Notes: a model not told the origin generated them from the letters alone. A stretch of DNA of 8,376 nucleotides from JBFMFE01 sp040752295 (GCA_040752295.1 JBFMFE010000260.1:1-8376), one strand, 5' to 3'. Counted from the first letter of the stretch, positions 1-6,608 are shown. Program-made: numbers and translations.

Positions 1-613
1 GGGGTGTTTCCGGGACCCTGGGGGGCGCGGGTTGTTCCTGGAGCGGTTGTCCGCAGTTTCCGCAGAACGCTTCGCCGGGGGCTGTTTCTTCGCCGCAGGC
101 GGGGCAGGCTGCCTGCGCCGCCGGCGCCCCGGCGGGTGCGCTGGGTTCGGGCGCCGGCGGCGGCGTTACCGGCGGTTTTGCTTTGGCGGCGCCGCAGTTT
201 CCGCAGAAAAGCTCGTCCGGGGCGCAGGTTGCGCCGCATTCGGGGCAGGGGGCGCCTGCCGGCGTGATTTGGGGAGGGGCGGGCGTGGCGGTGGTTTTCG
301 CGGCGGGGGCGCCCACCTGCGCGCCGCAGCCGCCGCAGAAGATGTCTCCCACGGCGAGGTTTTCGCCGCAGTTCGGGCAGGTGACGGCGGGAACCGGCTC
401 GATTTCCGCCAGCCGCGCTCCGCATTCGCCGCAGAACATCGCGCCGGGGTCCAGGCTTTTGCCGCATTCGGGGCAGGAAAGCCTGCGCTGTTCCGCCGCT
501 GCGGCGCCCGCTGCGTCGTACTGACCGAGGTCCTGCTCGAGGGCGTTCCCGTCCTCCATGCACCACGTGAAGTCGTCGGGATATTTGGTTTTGCAGAAGG
601 AACAGATCATCAT
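1..613 (-). CDS. Multi-zinc-ribbon protein, C-terminus cut by window edge
   Basis: Translating the minus strand from the ATG at 613 gives 204 complete codons with no stop before the window edge, so the C-terminus is missing. Five zinc-ribbon modules share one spacing, C-x2-C-x10-C-x2-C: C4/C7/C18 with D21 as fourth ligand, then C47/C50/C61/C64, C79/C82/C93/C96, C123/C126/C137/C140 and C170/C173/C184/C187. Modules 2-5 are of the CPxCG...FCGxCG type, joined by Ala/Pro-rich linkers (about 100-121 and 145-168). Module 1, with a CxED ending, resembles the FCPEDG-type ribbons common in bacterial regulatory and scaffold proteins. There is no signal peptide or membrane segment in the visible part, so it is probably cytosolic and binds protein or nucleic acid; the partner is unknown. 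The ATG overlaps the pgeF stop (ATGA), implying translational coupling. A second ATG follows immediately, so the start could be one codon later. A further domain could lie outside the window. Confidence 0.9.
   Translation of the reverse strand, partial: MMICSFCKTKYPDDFTWCMEDGNALEQDLGQYDAAGAAAAEQRRLSCPECGKSLDPGAMFCGECGARLAEIEPVPAVTCPNCGENLAVGDIFCGGCGAQVGAPAAKTTATPAPPQITPAGAPCPECGATCAPDELFCGNCGAAKAKPPVTPPPAPEPSAPAGAPAAQAACPACGEETAPGEAFCGNCGQPLQEQPAPPRVPETP
51..208 (-). repeat. 17-bp direct repeat within the zinc-ribbon array
   Basis: The identical 17-mer TTCTGCGGAAACTGCGG occurs at 67-51 and 208-192 on the minus strand, encoding FCGNCG in modules 5 and 4. The other modules differ at this site (FCGECG, FCGGCG). 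The identity at DNA level, including the GGA and AAC codon choices, suggests these two modules duplicated more recently than the rest. Confidence 0.6.
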
Positions 614-1437
614 GGCGGGGCGTCCCCTTTCGGCTGTTTTTTGAGTTTCGCGATCATGGCTGCGTTCGCCCCGCGATGCGCCTTGTCCGCGCGGTAAGAG
701 TAGAAAAGATGTTTCATGCAGGAGGTGCACATGTTCGCGAAGAACACGTTTTTTCCGGACATTCCGGCGGAGGAGAGCCTCAGCCCGCACCAGGCGCGCA
801 GGTCTATGAAATGCTGCCCGTTTTTTTTCACAAGAGCGCCGCCGTCGGATTCCGGCAGGCGGCTCGCCACGTCCTCGCCCACCCTGTAGCAGCAGGGTCC
901 TATGGAGGGACCCAGCACCGCTTTTATCTCGCCGGCGTCCGCCCCGAGGTTTTCCCTGAACGCGTTCACGGTGTTTTCCATGATCCCGCCGAGTATTCCC
1001 TTCCAGCCGGCGTGCGCCGCGCCGATTGCGCCGGTGCGTTCGTGGAGGAACAGCGCCGGGACGCAGTCCGCCGCGAGCACCATGAGCGGCGTGTCTTCGA
1101 TGTTCGTGACGAGCGAGTCGGTCTCGGGAATGCGTGTGTCGGGATCAAGCCCACCTCGCCCGGCGTCCTTTTTCGCGACCGTGAAAACGCCGCTCGAGTG
1201 GGTCTGGTACGGCGTGGTGAGCCTCCGGGGGGAAAGCCCGAGGGCTTCGCACAATTCCTTCCTGTGCAGTTCGGCGCCGCCCTTACCGTAATATCCGAAG
1301 TTGCAGAAGCTGGGTCCGCTGTCCTGAAGCCATATCCGGGTCGTGAAGGCGAGGAGGAAGCCGCGCTGTCTGAAATGGGGGGAGGCGTAAATGATGTACC
1401 GTCCCCGAATCTCGGTTTCAAGCGCGAGTTCCTTCAT
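610..1437 (-). CDS. pgeF: Peptidoglycan editing factor PgeF (YfiH/laccase-domain family)
   Basis: This 275-residue protein is a full-length member of the YfiH/PgeF (Cu-oxidase_4) family, usually about 240-280 residues. In E. coli the protein removes mis-incorporated L-Ser from UDP-MurNAc peptides, keeping L-Ala at position 1; homologues were earlier called polyphenol oxidase/laccase, and the mammalian relative FAMIN acts on purine nucleosides. Visible family motifs are YQTH (H80), AADC (C125), AAHAGWKG (H142), a GPSIGPCCY segment (176-184), FIDLR (210-214), and a C-terminal CTSC...FYSYRAD block (237-251) followed by RGANAAMI. The H80-C125-H142 metal/catalytic triad is complete, so activity is expected. 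No signal peptide is visible, in line with cytoplasmic action. The start follows the upstream TPR gene's stop by 19 bp; only a weak GGAC stands before the ATG. The stop overlaps the next gene's start. Its neighbours are not cell-wall enzymes, so the link to them may be only co-transcription. Confidence 0.95.
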   Translation of the reverse strand: MKELALETEIRGRYIIYASPHFRQRGFLLAFTTRIWLQDSGPSFCNFGYYGKGGAELHRKELCEALGLSPRRLTTPYQTHSSGVFTVAKKDAGRGGLDPDTRIPETDSLVTNIEDTPLMVLAADCVPALFLHERTGAIGAAHAGWKGILGGIMENTVNAFRENLGADAGEIKAVLGPSIGPCCYRVGEDVASRLPESDGGALVKKNGQHFIDLRAWCGLRLSSAGMSGKNVFFANMCTSCMKHLFYSYRADKAHRGANAAMIAKLKKQPKGDAPP

Positions 1438-1456
1438 TGTTTCGTCCGCGCCGGTC

Positions 1457-3040
1457 TCACCGGCCCGAAAGCGTGTTTTCAGGCGCCCGTCCGACGCCGC
1501 GCTGCGGCTGTTTCGCCTCGGGAGAGCCGCTCGGGAACTTCGCTGCTTCGGGCACGCGGTAGATGTACGCTCGGGCTTCGTCCGCCCATTCCGTTTCCGG
1601 GAAGTTTCTCACGAGAAAGGTGAAATGATTTTTTGCGAGCGGGACCGCGTTGTGGGCGTGGTAGAGCTTCCCCAGGTCCAGCCGCGCCGCCGGGTTCATG
1701 CTGTCCGCTTCGAGGCTCCGTTCGAGCAGGTCTATGGAGCTGAGCACGTCGCCCCTGATGTTCTTGACTCGTCCCATCGCGTGGTAGCACCGGCTCCGCT
1801 CCTCCATCGAGTCGCAATCTTCGAGAAGCGCCTGAACGGTGTTCAGCGCCGCATTGTAGTTTCCGAGACCCGCTTCCGCCTCGGCTCTGAGTAATCCCGC
1901 TTCGAGCCGCGACTTTCTGTCCGGGAAATCCCTTTCGAGAAGTTTCAGCGTCTCGTCAAACCTTTTCAGCCGCATAAGGGAGTCGGCGGCGCCGAAAACG
2001 GCGTTCGGGTTCGCGGGGTCTCGCCGGAGCGCAAGCCTGTAGTTCGCGAGCGCGCCTTCGTACAGTTTCTTGACCATGAAGCAGTGTGCCAGGTAGAGGT
2101 GCGCGAAGGGATGGTCAGCGCCTTTTTTCATTGCCGATTCGAGGAAGTTGATGGCGGCGCCCGTCGCCCCGCTCAGCGCCGCAAGAACGCCGAGGACGAC
2201 GTCCGCGGCGGGCGCGGCTCCGGCGCGCTCCGCGGCGGCGCTCTCATCGAGGAGGGTTCCGGTCCACTCCATCAGCGCGGCTCTGTTTTTCGCGGCGTAC
2301 TTTTCGATCTCGCCGACCGTTTTCTCCGTGTCCCCGGAGGCAAGGCGCGAACTCCATTCCGCGATTTTTTCCTCGAGCGGCGGGACGGGCGGCAGGGGGA
2401 GGGTTTCCACCGACGGGGGGCGTTCTCGGGCGTGCGCCGGTTCATCGCCGGCGCCCTCTCCGGCGAAACCGCTCTCGACGGGTTCCTCTTCTTCGGGGAC
2501 GGGGGGAGCCGGCTTTTCGGGCGGCGCCCCTCCGCGGGCGTCTTCCGGCTTCGTTTTTTCAGGCGCTTTGATTCCCGGGGGCGCGCCGGCGGGGAAAGTT
2601 CCCGCGTCCTTCAGAACGTCCTCTATTCTCAAGCCGTTCTCGGCGAGCCGTTCCGCCCACTGCGAGACGAGCGCCACGAGGTCTTTCCGTTCCCTTTCGT
2701 TCTTTGCTTTTGGGGGCTGGACGGCGGGCGGGGTCAGTTCCGTGAATTCGGGCGCGGGCGGGTGTTTCCCGCTGTCTTTTTCATCGCCCGGCGGCGGTTC
2801 TTCCTTCGCCCGGCTGACTTCCTCGTTGGCGAGGAATCCGTATTTTTCCTGTATATGGACGACCCGGTCGTGGATGCTCCGCAGGAGTTGTGAGTAATGT
2901 TTTAGCTCGTTGTAATGGAACCTGAGCTTGAGTCCGAGGGTTTGAATCTCTTCCTTGTCGAGCGACACTTCAAGCCTGCGGTCAATCTCTTCGAGCTTCC
3001 TGGTGTATTCCTTCACGACGTGGATGAACAAGGCGTGCAC
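1457..3040 (-). CDS. Coiled-coil / TPR scaffold protein
   Basis: This 527-residue protein is not one I recognise as a named family. The N-terminal part (about 5-70) is charged, heptad-like helix, probably coiled coil. Residues 75-225 form a Pro/Glu/Ala-rich, probably disordered linker interrupted by a short helix at 118-145. A second helical stretch spans 221-265. From about 285 to 495 there are TPR-type helical hairpins, for example one with FAHLYLAHCF...YEGALANYRLALRRDPANP (312-345, interrupted), then units near 346-380, 381-415, 418-450 and 451-485. There is no signal peptide or membrane span, so it is likely a cytosolic scaffold. The GTG at 3040 is the outermost start, but a Shine-Dalgarno-like AAAGGTG overlaps it and is well placed for the TTG at 3031 (three codons in), which may be the real start. 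It lies 13 bp after the DUF1844 gene and 19 bp before pgeF, so is probably co-transcribed with both. Confidence 0.88.
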   Translation of the reverse strand: MHALFIHVVKEYTRKLEEIDRRLEVSLDKEEIQTLGLKLRFHYNELKHYSQLLRSIHDRVVHIQEKYGFLANEEVSRAKEEPPPGDEKDSGKHPPAPEFTELTPPAVQPPKAKNERERKDLVALVSQWAERLAENGLRIEDVLKDAGTFPAGAPPGIKAPEKTKPEDARGGAPPEKPAPPVPEEEEPVESGFAGEGAGDEPAHARERPPSVETLPLPPVPPLEEKIAEWSSRLASGDTEKTVGEIEKYAAKNRAALMEWTGTLLDESAAAERAGAAPAADVVLGVLAALSGATGAAINFLESAMKKGADHPFAHLYLAHCFMVKKLYEGALANYRLALRRDPANPNAVFGAADSLMRLKRFDETLKLLERDFPDRKSRLEAGLLRAEAEAGLGNYNAALNTVQALLEDCDSMEERSRCYHAMGRVKNIRGDVLSSIDLLERSLEADSMNPAARLDLGKLYHAHNAVPLAKNHFTFLVRNFPETEWADEARAYIYRVPEAAKFPSGSPEAKQPQRGVGRAPENTLSGR

Positions 3041-3044
3041 CTTT
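3038..3044 (-). promoter_or_regulatory. Ribosome binding site that favours a TTG start for the coiled-coil/TPR gene
   Basis: AAAGGTG contains the same AGGTG core as the site at 5775-5779. Its core ends 6 nt before the TTG at 3031-3029, a normal spacing, whereas it overlaps the GTG at 3040 that would otherwise be called as the start. If used, the protein loses its first three residues. Confidence 0.5.
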
Positions 3045-3053
3045 CAGCCGTTT

Positions 3054-3671
3054 TCAGACTATCGCCTGTCTCGTGAAGTTCAACTGGAGTTCGGACAGCA
3101 GCGTTTCCATGGCGCGCCGCTCGTCGGGCGTGAAGATTTTTCCGCATTCCTGGACTATGAGGGAGAACAGGTCAATGCCCGTCCTCGCCTGGTCCGTGTC
3201 TTTTGTGACCAGCCCCGTCGCCGGGTTCGCGAGCAGCCCGAGGTGAATGAAGACGTGTTCCCGCAGTATGCCGAGGTACTGGAGGATCAGGCTGTTGACG
3301 GCAAGGTTTTCCATCGCGACGTCCCGCTTCGTCGTGAACAGCCTGTCCCCGAAACGCTCGATGATTTTGTTGGCGAGCGACACGAGGAACTCCGCCTTTT
3401 CGGTCTGTTTGGGGACCTTCAACTCCGGGTGCAGCGGAATTCCCATGTAGAGCGCGGTCTGGTCGCGGATCAGGTTGAGAAAGAGCAGGGTGAACTCCTC
3501 CATTTTCATCAGCCTTGCTTCTTCCTCCGGCGCCCGGGACTCATCGTCCGCGGGTGGTCGTTCCTCCGCCCGTTCCGCTGGTTTCTTTTCGGCGTCCGCG
3601 GCGGGCGGCGGCTCGTGATTCTGCCGCCGGTCTATTACGGAATAGCCTTTCTTCTCCTGTTGCTCCGTCAT
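3054..3671 (-). CDS. DUF1844-family protein with apparent tandem domain duplication
   Basis: The 205-residue product begins with a charged segment containing KKGYSVIDRR (7-16), like the KGFKVxDKR leader of many DUF1844 proteins. A Pro/Glu/Ala-rich linker follows to about residue 55. Residues 128-201 fit DUF1844 well: an aliphatic helix ending in IHLG, a short NPATG turn, a T-D-Q-A helix, then FTPDERRAMETLL. Residues 60-127 look like a diverged first copy: LYMG, HPEL, KQTEKA, FTTKRDVAMENL. Matched pairs include G77/G145, P82/P150, K88/K157, T90/T159, A93/A162, G108/G177, F112/F180 and AME119-121/187-189. The function of DUF1844 is unknown. There is no signal peptide; the protein is likely cytosolic. 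A GGAGG at 3681-3685, 9 nt before the ATG, fixes the start. Family assignment rests on recalled motif pattern, not a search. Members I recall are about 100-130 residues with one domain, so this one is long. Confidence 0.86.
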   Translation of the reverse strand: MTEQQEKKGYSVIDRRQNHEPPPAADAEKKPAERAEERPPADDESRAPEEEARLMKMEEFTLLFLNLIRDQTALYMGIPLHPELKVPKQTEKAEFLVSLANKIIERFGDRLFTTKRDVAMENLAVNSLILQYLGILREHVFIHLGLLANPATGLVTKDTDQARTGIDLFSLIVQECGKIFTPDERRAMETLLSELQLNFTRQAIV

Positions 3672-3680
3672 TCCGGGGTG

Positions 3681-3685
3681 CCTCC
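3681..3685 (-). promoter_or_regulatory. Ribosome binding site of the DUF1844 gene
   Basis: GGAGG lies 9 nt upstream of the ATG at 3671 within the 42-bp gap after the FapA-family gene. It is the strongest Shine-Dalgarno match in the operon and supports the chosen start. Confidence 0.6.
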
Positions 3686-3713
3686 GGCGTGGACCCGGCG
3701 CGCGCGGCTGCGT

Positions 3714-5201
3714 TCAGTAGGGACCCACGATGATCTGCTCGTTCTGCTCGTAGAAAGACGAGTGGTTGATTTCCTTTCTCACCGTCATGGTCGCGCCGAT
3801 TGTGGTTATCTTGACGTTGGGGAAGATGGTCTTGTTGATCTTCAGGCGTCCCGCCTGCATGGATTTCAGCTTCTCGTGAATGAAGTTCAGCTTGGCGGTG
3901 TCGGCTTCGATTGCGTTTTTGAGCTGGTGGGCTGCGGGCACCAGCTTTTTCATCAGCTCCACCTTGTCCGGCGGGAGGGAACCCTGGCTCTGCATTTCCT
4001 TCAAGGTCTTGATCGAGTGGAGGGCTTTTTCGAGATGCTGCCTGTTTTCCTTGATTTTTTCTTCGAGGCTCACCTGCATTTCCTTGATCTTGGGATTGAC
4101 GCCGACTTCCACCGCCGTTTCGGTGAACGACTGGGAACCGAGGTTGGTCACGTCAATGGTTCTGCCCGCGGTCGCTTTTCCGCCGACAATGCTTCCCTTG
4201 ACGTTGTTGAGGATGATGTCCTCGCCGGCGATCAGCGTGCTGTAGCGCGAGGATTGAGTGATAATGATGTTTTTGCCCGCCTCTACAATGCCGCTTTCGA
4301 TGGAGCGGATGGTGACGGAGCCGCCCGCGCTGATCTTGCCTTCGCTCTGCCCGTAGAGTCCGCCGCGGACGCGGACGTCTCCTCCCGCCTCGAGGTAGGC
4401 TTTCTCGATGTTGCCGTGTACCTCTATGTCGTCCGTCGCGTTCACCACGAAATCGCTCTGAACCCCTCCCTCGATGGTGACTGTTCCCTTGAAGTTGATG
4501 TTGCCCGTGGCGTAGCTGACGTCGCCCTTGACCACGTAGACCGGGCTGACGCTCACCTTCCCGTCCTTGTAAATCGGCTGTCCGCTGATTTCCGCCGTGA
4601 GAGTCAATCCGTCCTCGCTCACCTTCACGTTTTCGCCCGCGGGGAGGGGAATATCCTTGCCTTCTTTCGCCGGGAGCGTGGCGCCGGTGACCGTCATCCC
4701 CGTTTCGCCCTTCACGGCGGGGATTTTCAGGGCGAGGACCTCTCCTTCCTCGATGCTCTTGATGAGGTTTATCGCTTTGTGGTCCACGTTGCCGTGCTCG
4801 TCAATTTTCAATTCGACCTTCTTCTCGCCGCTGATGTCGAACTTGAAGTCAATTTTGGCGCTCACTCCGTCCGACGGCTCTTTCCCCTTTGCCACCGGGA
4901 CATCAACTCCGAAGCTGCCGTACTGGAATATTTCGTCTATGGCAGCCTCGTCTATGCCGTACACGACGCCCTGGCTTTTCAGCGCCGCGATCAGGTCTTC
5001 CTTTGTGACCTCTTTGGCGGCTTCGACCGGCGAGAGCACGATCGCAACGGCTTTCAGTTTGTCGGCGGAGATTCTGATCTTGACGGGTTCTTCCGCCGTC
5101 GGGAGGTCGGCGGACTCCGCCTGTTGTTTTTCGAAAGCCGCGAAATCGGAGAGGATTTCGTCCTCTACTCTTTTCGTTTCCTCTTTCTTTTTCTTTGCCA
5201 T
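3714..5201 (-). CDS. FapA-family (DUF342) beta-helix protein
   Basis: The 495-residue product has the full layout of the FapA/DUF342 family. A lysine-rich N-terminus (KKKK at 3-6) leads into an N-terminal alpha/beta domain (about 41-215) with the typical GVVYGIDEAAI and IPAVKGETGMTVTG segments. Then comes a Gly/Val/Ile-rich right-handed beta-helix (about 220-355; rungs such as GNINFKGTVTIEGGV, IEVHGNIEKAYLEAGGDV, KISAGGSVTIRSIESGIVEAG). A long helical coiled-coil region (about 370-450) and a short beta C-terminus (GRLKINKTIFPNVKITTIG) follow. In Vibrio, FapA takes part in polar flagellar assembly and binds the PTS protein EIIA-Glc, but DUF342 proteins also occur in non-flagellated bacteria and most are uncharacterised. 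No flagellar gene is visible here, so a structural or scaffold role is the safer reading. An AAGGGGG at 5212-5217, 10 nt before the ATG, supports this start. It sits 19 bp after the TPR lipoprotein and 42 bp before the DUF1844 gene. Confidence 0.92.
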   Translation of the reverse strand: MAKKKKEETKRVEDEILSDFAAFEKQQAESADLPTAEEPVKIRISADKLKAVAIVLSPVEAAKEVTKEDLIAALKSQGVVYGIDEAAIDEIFQYGSFGVDVPVAKGKEPSDGVSAKIDFKFDISGEKKVELKIDEHGNVDHKAINLIKSIEEGEVLALKIPAVKGETGMTVTGATLPAKEGKDIPLPAGENVKVSEDGLTLTAEISGQPIYKDGKVSVSPVYVVKGDVSYATGNINFKGTVTIEGGVQSDFVVNATDDIEVHGNIEKAYLEAGGDVRVRGGLYGQSEGKISAGGSVTIRSIESGIVEAGKNIIITQSSRYSTLIAGEDIILNNVKGSIVGGKATAGRTIDVTNLGSQSFTETAVEVGVNPKIKEMQVSLEEKIKENRQHLEKALHSIKTLKEMQSQGSLPPDKVELMKKLVPAAHQLKNAIEADTAKLNFIHEKLKSMQAGRLKINKTIFPNVKITTIGATMTVRKEINHSSFYEQNEQIIVGPY

Positions 5202-5220
5202 GGCGACGATGCCCCCTTCT

Positions 5221-5769
5221 CTATTTTCCGCCCTGCCTCAACTCCTCGATTTGCTTCCTCGTCTTTTCGATCATTTCCCCGTCGTCGGAGCGCGAGATGT
5301 ATTTTTCGTATTCTTCGACGGCTTTCCCGGTCCGCCCGAGGCGCTCGTAGAGCGCGCCTAAATTGTGGTGCGAATCGGCGTAGGTTTCGTCCAGCGAGGA
5401 GGCTTTCAGAAACTGTTTCTCGGCGTTCTCGAAATCCTCCGTCATGGCGTAGGCAAGCCCGAGGTTGTCAATGCAGACCACGTAGTCGGGATCAAGCCCG
5501 ATGGCGTGTTCGTACTTCGCGATCGCCTCCTCGTATTTCTCCTGTTTCCTGTAGATCGTCCCGATCCCGCAGTGAGCGCGGGGATGGTCTGGGTTCAGTT
5601 TAAGCGCCTCCTCGAAGCTCCTCATCCCCTCGTCCAGCCTGCCTTCGGCGACGAAACGGATTCCCTCCTCGGCTTTGACGTCCGCCTGTTGACCTTTTTT
5701 GCCTGAACATCCGAGGGCGAACGCCGCCGACGCGACGACGATCAGAACGGTGGAAATGTTTTTTTTCAT
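5221..5769 (-). CDS. TPR-repeat lipoprotein
   Basis: The 182-residue protein starts with a lipoprotein-type signal: MKKN, a hydrophobic stretch at 5-19, and ALGC with C21 as the predicted lipidation site. Position -3 is Ala rather than the preferred Leu, so the lipobox is slightly off consensus. Ser at +2 would favour outer-membrane sorting in a diderm. After a short polar spacer, four TPR units follow at about 31-63, 64-97, 98-131 and 132-165, each with the Gly-Tyr-Ala pattern (for example GTIYRKQEKYEEAIAKYEHA) and ending near D/N-P. A Lys/Glu-rich tail closes the protein. It is probably a periplasm-facing, membrane-anchored protein-protein adaptor; lipoproteins of this size with TPRs include PilF/PilW-type pilotins, but nothing here points specifically to type IV pili. 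AGGTG at 5775-5779, overlapping the upstream stop codon, lies 5 nt from the ATG and fixes the start, giving tight coupling to the upstream TPR gene. Confidence 0.88.
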   Translation of the reverse strand: MKKNISTVLIVVASAAFALGCSGKKGQQADVKAEEGIRFVAEGRLDEGMRSFEEALKLNPDHPRAHCGIGTIYRKQEKYEEAIAKYEHAIGLDPDYVVCIDNLGLAYAMTEDFENAEKQFLKASSLDETYADSHHNLGALYERLGRTGKAVEEYEKYISRSDDGEMIEKTRKQIEELRQGGK

Positions 5770-5774
5770 TTTTT

Positions 5775-5779
5775 CACCT
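5775..5779 (-). promoter_or_regulatory. Ribosome binding site of the TPR lipoprotein, overlapping the upstream stop
   Basis: AGGTG overlaps the TAG stop (5780-5778) of the upstream TPR gene and stands 5 nt before the ATG at 5769. This placement means ribosomes ending the first gene can reload directly, so the two TPR proteins are probably made in step. Confidence 0.65.
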
Positions 5780-6608
5780 ACACGAAGTCGAGATTTTTTA
5801 TGGACCGCACTTTCTCGACCCCCGATTTTGCCTCCAGGTTTTCGGGGTCAATCTCGAGTACCTTCCGATACTGTTCCTCGGCGAGGTCGAGCAGTTTTTC
5901 GGAGTACAGGCGGTAAGTCTCCGCGAGGTTGATGCGGGCGGTGACGTACCGGGGATTTATCTTGAGGGCGAGCTTGAATTCCTCCTCGGCTAAAGTATAA
6001 AGCCCCCGCTTCATGTACAGTTCGCCCATCTTGTTGCGGATGTCGGGATAGCTGGGTCTCAGGCGCAGGGCTTCCTTGTATTCGAGGAGGGCTTCCTGCA
6101 GCAGGTTCTTCTGGAGGAGCGCGTTGCCGAGGTGGTAGTGTATATTCGCCTGCCTGGATTGTTTTTCCTCTTCCGATACGGTTTCGCCTTCGGGCGCGTA
6201 GTCTTTGCCCGCGATGGTTTTGTCAATGGTTCGCATGAGCCGGCTGAGCCTGCGTTTCGCCGCGGTGTACCGGGGGTTTATGTTCAGCGATTCCTTGAAT
6301 TCGTTGATCGCCCTGTCCTTCATGTCCAGTTCCATGCAGGTGCATCCGAGGAAGTAGTGCGAGTCGGCGTAGTCCGGCGCGATTTTTCCGGCTTTTTCGA
6401 AATATTTCAATGCCTGGTTGTAATCTTTTTTGGCGAAGTGCCCCTTGGCAAGGTTGATGAGAAAGTCGCCGTTGTCAGGCTCCAGGCTCACCGCCTTCGT
6501 GAACTCGGCGATGGCGTTATCGTATTCCCCCTGGTCGAGATAGACCTTACCGTACGAAAAATGTTCGTAAGCCGTTTTTCCCCCGGGTTCTCCCGACAGC
6601 GTTATCAC
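5778..6608 (-). CDS. Soluble TPR-repeat protein, first gene of the operon
   Basis: The 276-residue product is almost wholly TPR. Three units lie at about 13-46, 47-80 and 81-114, a charged Glu-rich spacer at 120-152, and three more at about 153-186, 187-220 and 221-258. The last has a roughly two-residue insertion (LYSEKLLDLAEEQY). Most units end in the canonical (D/N/R)P turn, for example SLEPDN, NINPRY and EIDPEN. No signal peptide, membrane segment or catalytic domain is visible, so it probably acts as a cytosolic adaptor; the partner is unknown. The start is GTG; upstream in frame there is only a TAA with no other start. GGGA directly abuts the GTG, leaving no normally spaced Shine-Dalgarno, so initiation may be weak or may use the CTG at codon 4. 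It is preceded by the promoter at 6644-6673 and its stop is 8 bp from the TPR lipoprotein start. The similar spacing of repeats in both suggests they work as a pair. Confidence 0.9.
   Translation of the reverse strand: MITLSGEPGGKTAYEHFSYGKVYLDQGEYDNAIAEFTKAVSLEPDNGDFLINLAKGHFAKKDYNQALKYFEKAGKIAPDYADSHYFLGCTCMELDMKDRAINEFKESLNINPRYTAAKRRLSRLMRTIDKTIAGKDYAPEGETVSEEEKQSRQANIHYHLGNALLQKNLLQEALLEYKEALRLRPSYPDIRNKMGELYMKRGLYTLAEEEFKLALKINPRYVTARINLAETYRLYSEKLLDLAEEQYRKVLEIDPENLEAKSGVEKVRSIKNLDFV

Noticed and set aside
51..500. Regularly spaced repeated words that could suggest a CRISPR-like or tandem-repeat array
   Set aside because: The spacing follows codons of the zinc-ribbon modules and most copies differ; it is protein-level repetition.
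32..697. Plus-strand open frame over the zinc-ribbon gene
   Set aside because: The translation is Gly/Ala/Arg-rich low complexity, while the opposite strand gives five perfect zinc-ribbon modules.
676..1623. Plus-strand open frame over pgeF and the end of the TPR gene
   Set aside because: It crosses two well-supported minus-strand genes and shows no motif; it is a GC-driven shadow.
2084..2897. Two overlapping plus-strand open frames over the linker of the coiled-coil/TPR gene
   Set aside because: They mirror the Pro/Glu-rich linker and have Arg/Phe/Gly- or Ser/Ala-rich composition with no domain.
2955..5603. An 882-codon open frame on the plus strand
   Set aside because: It is antisense to three genes with recognisable family or repeat structure, shares codon register with the FapA-family and DUF1844 genes, and its translation is an Arg/Val/Phe/Asp-rich mirror with no domain pattern. 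It results from the lack of TTA, CTA and TCA codons on the real strand.
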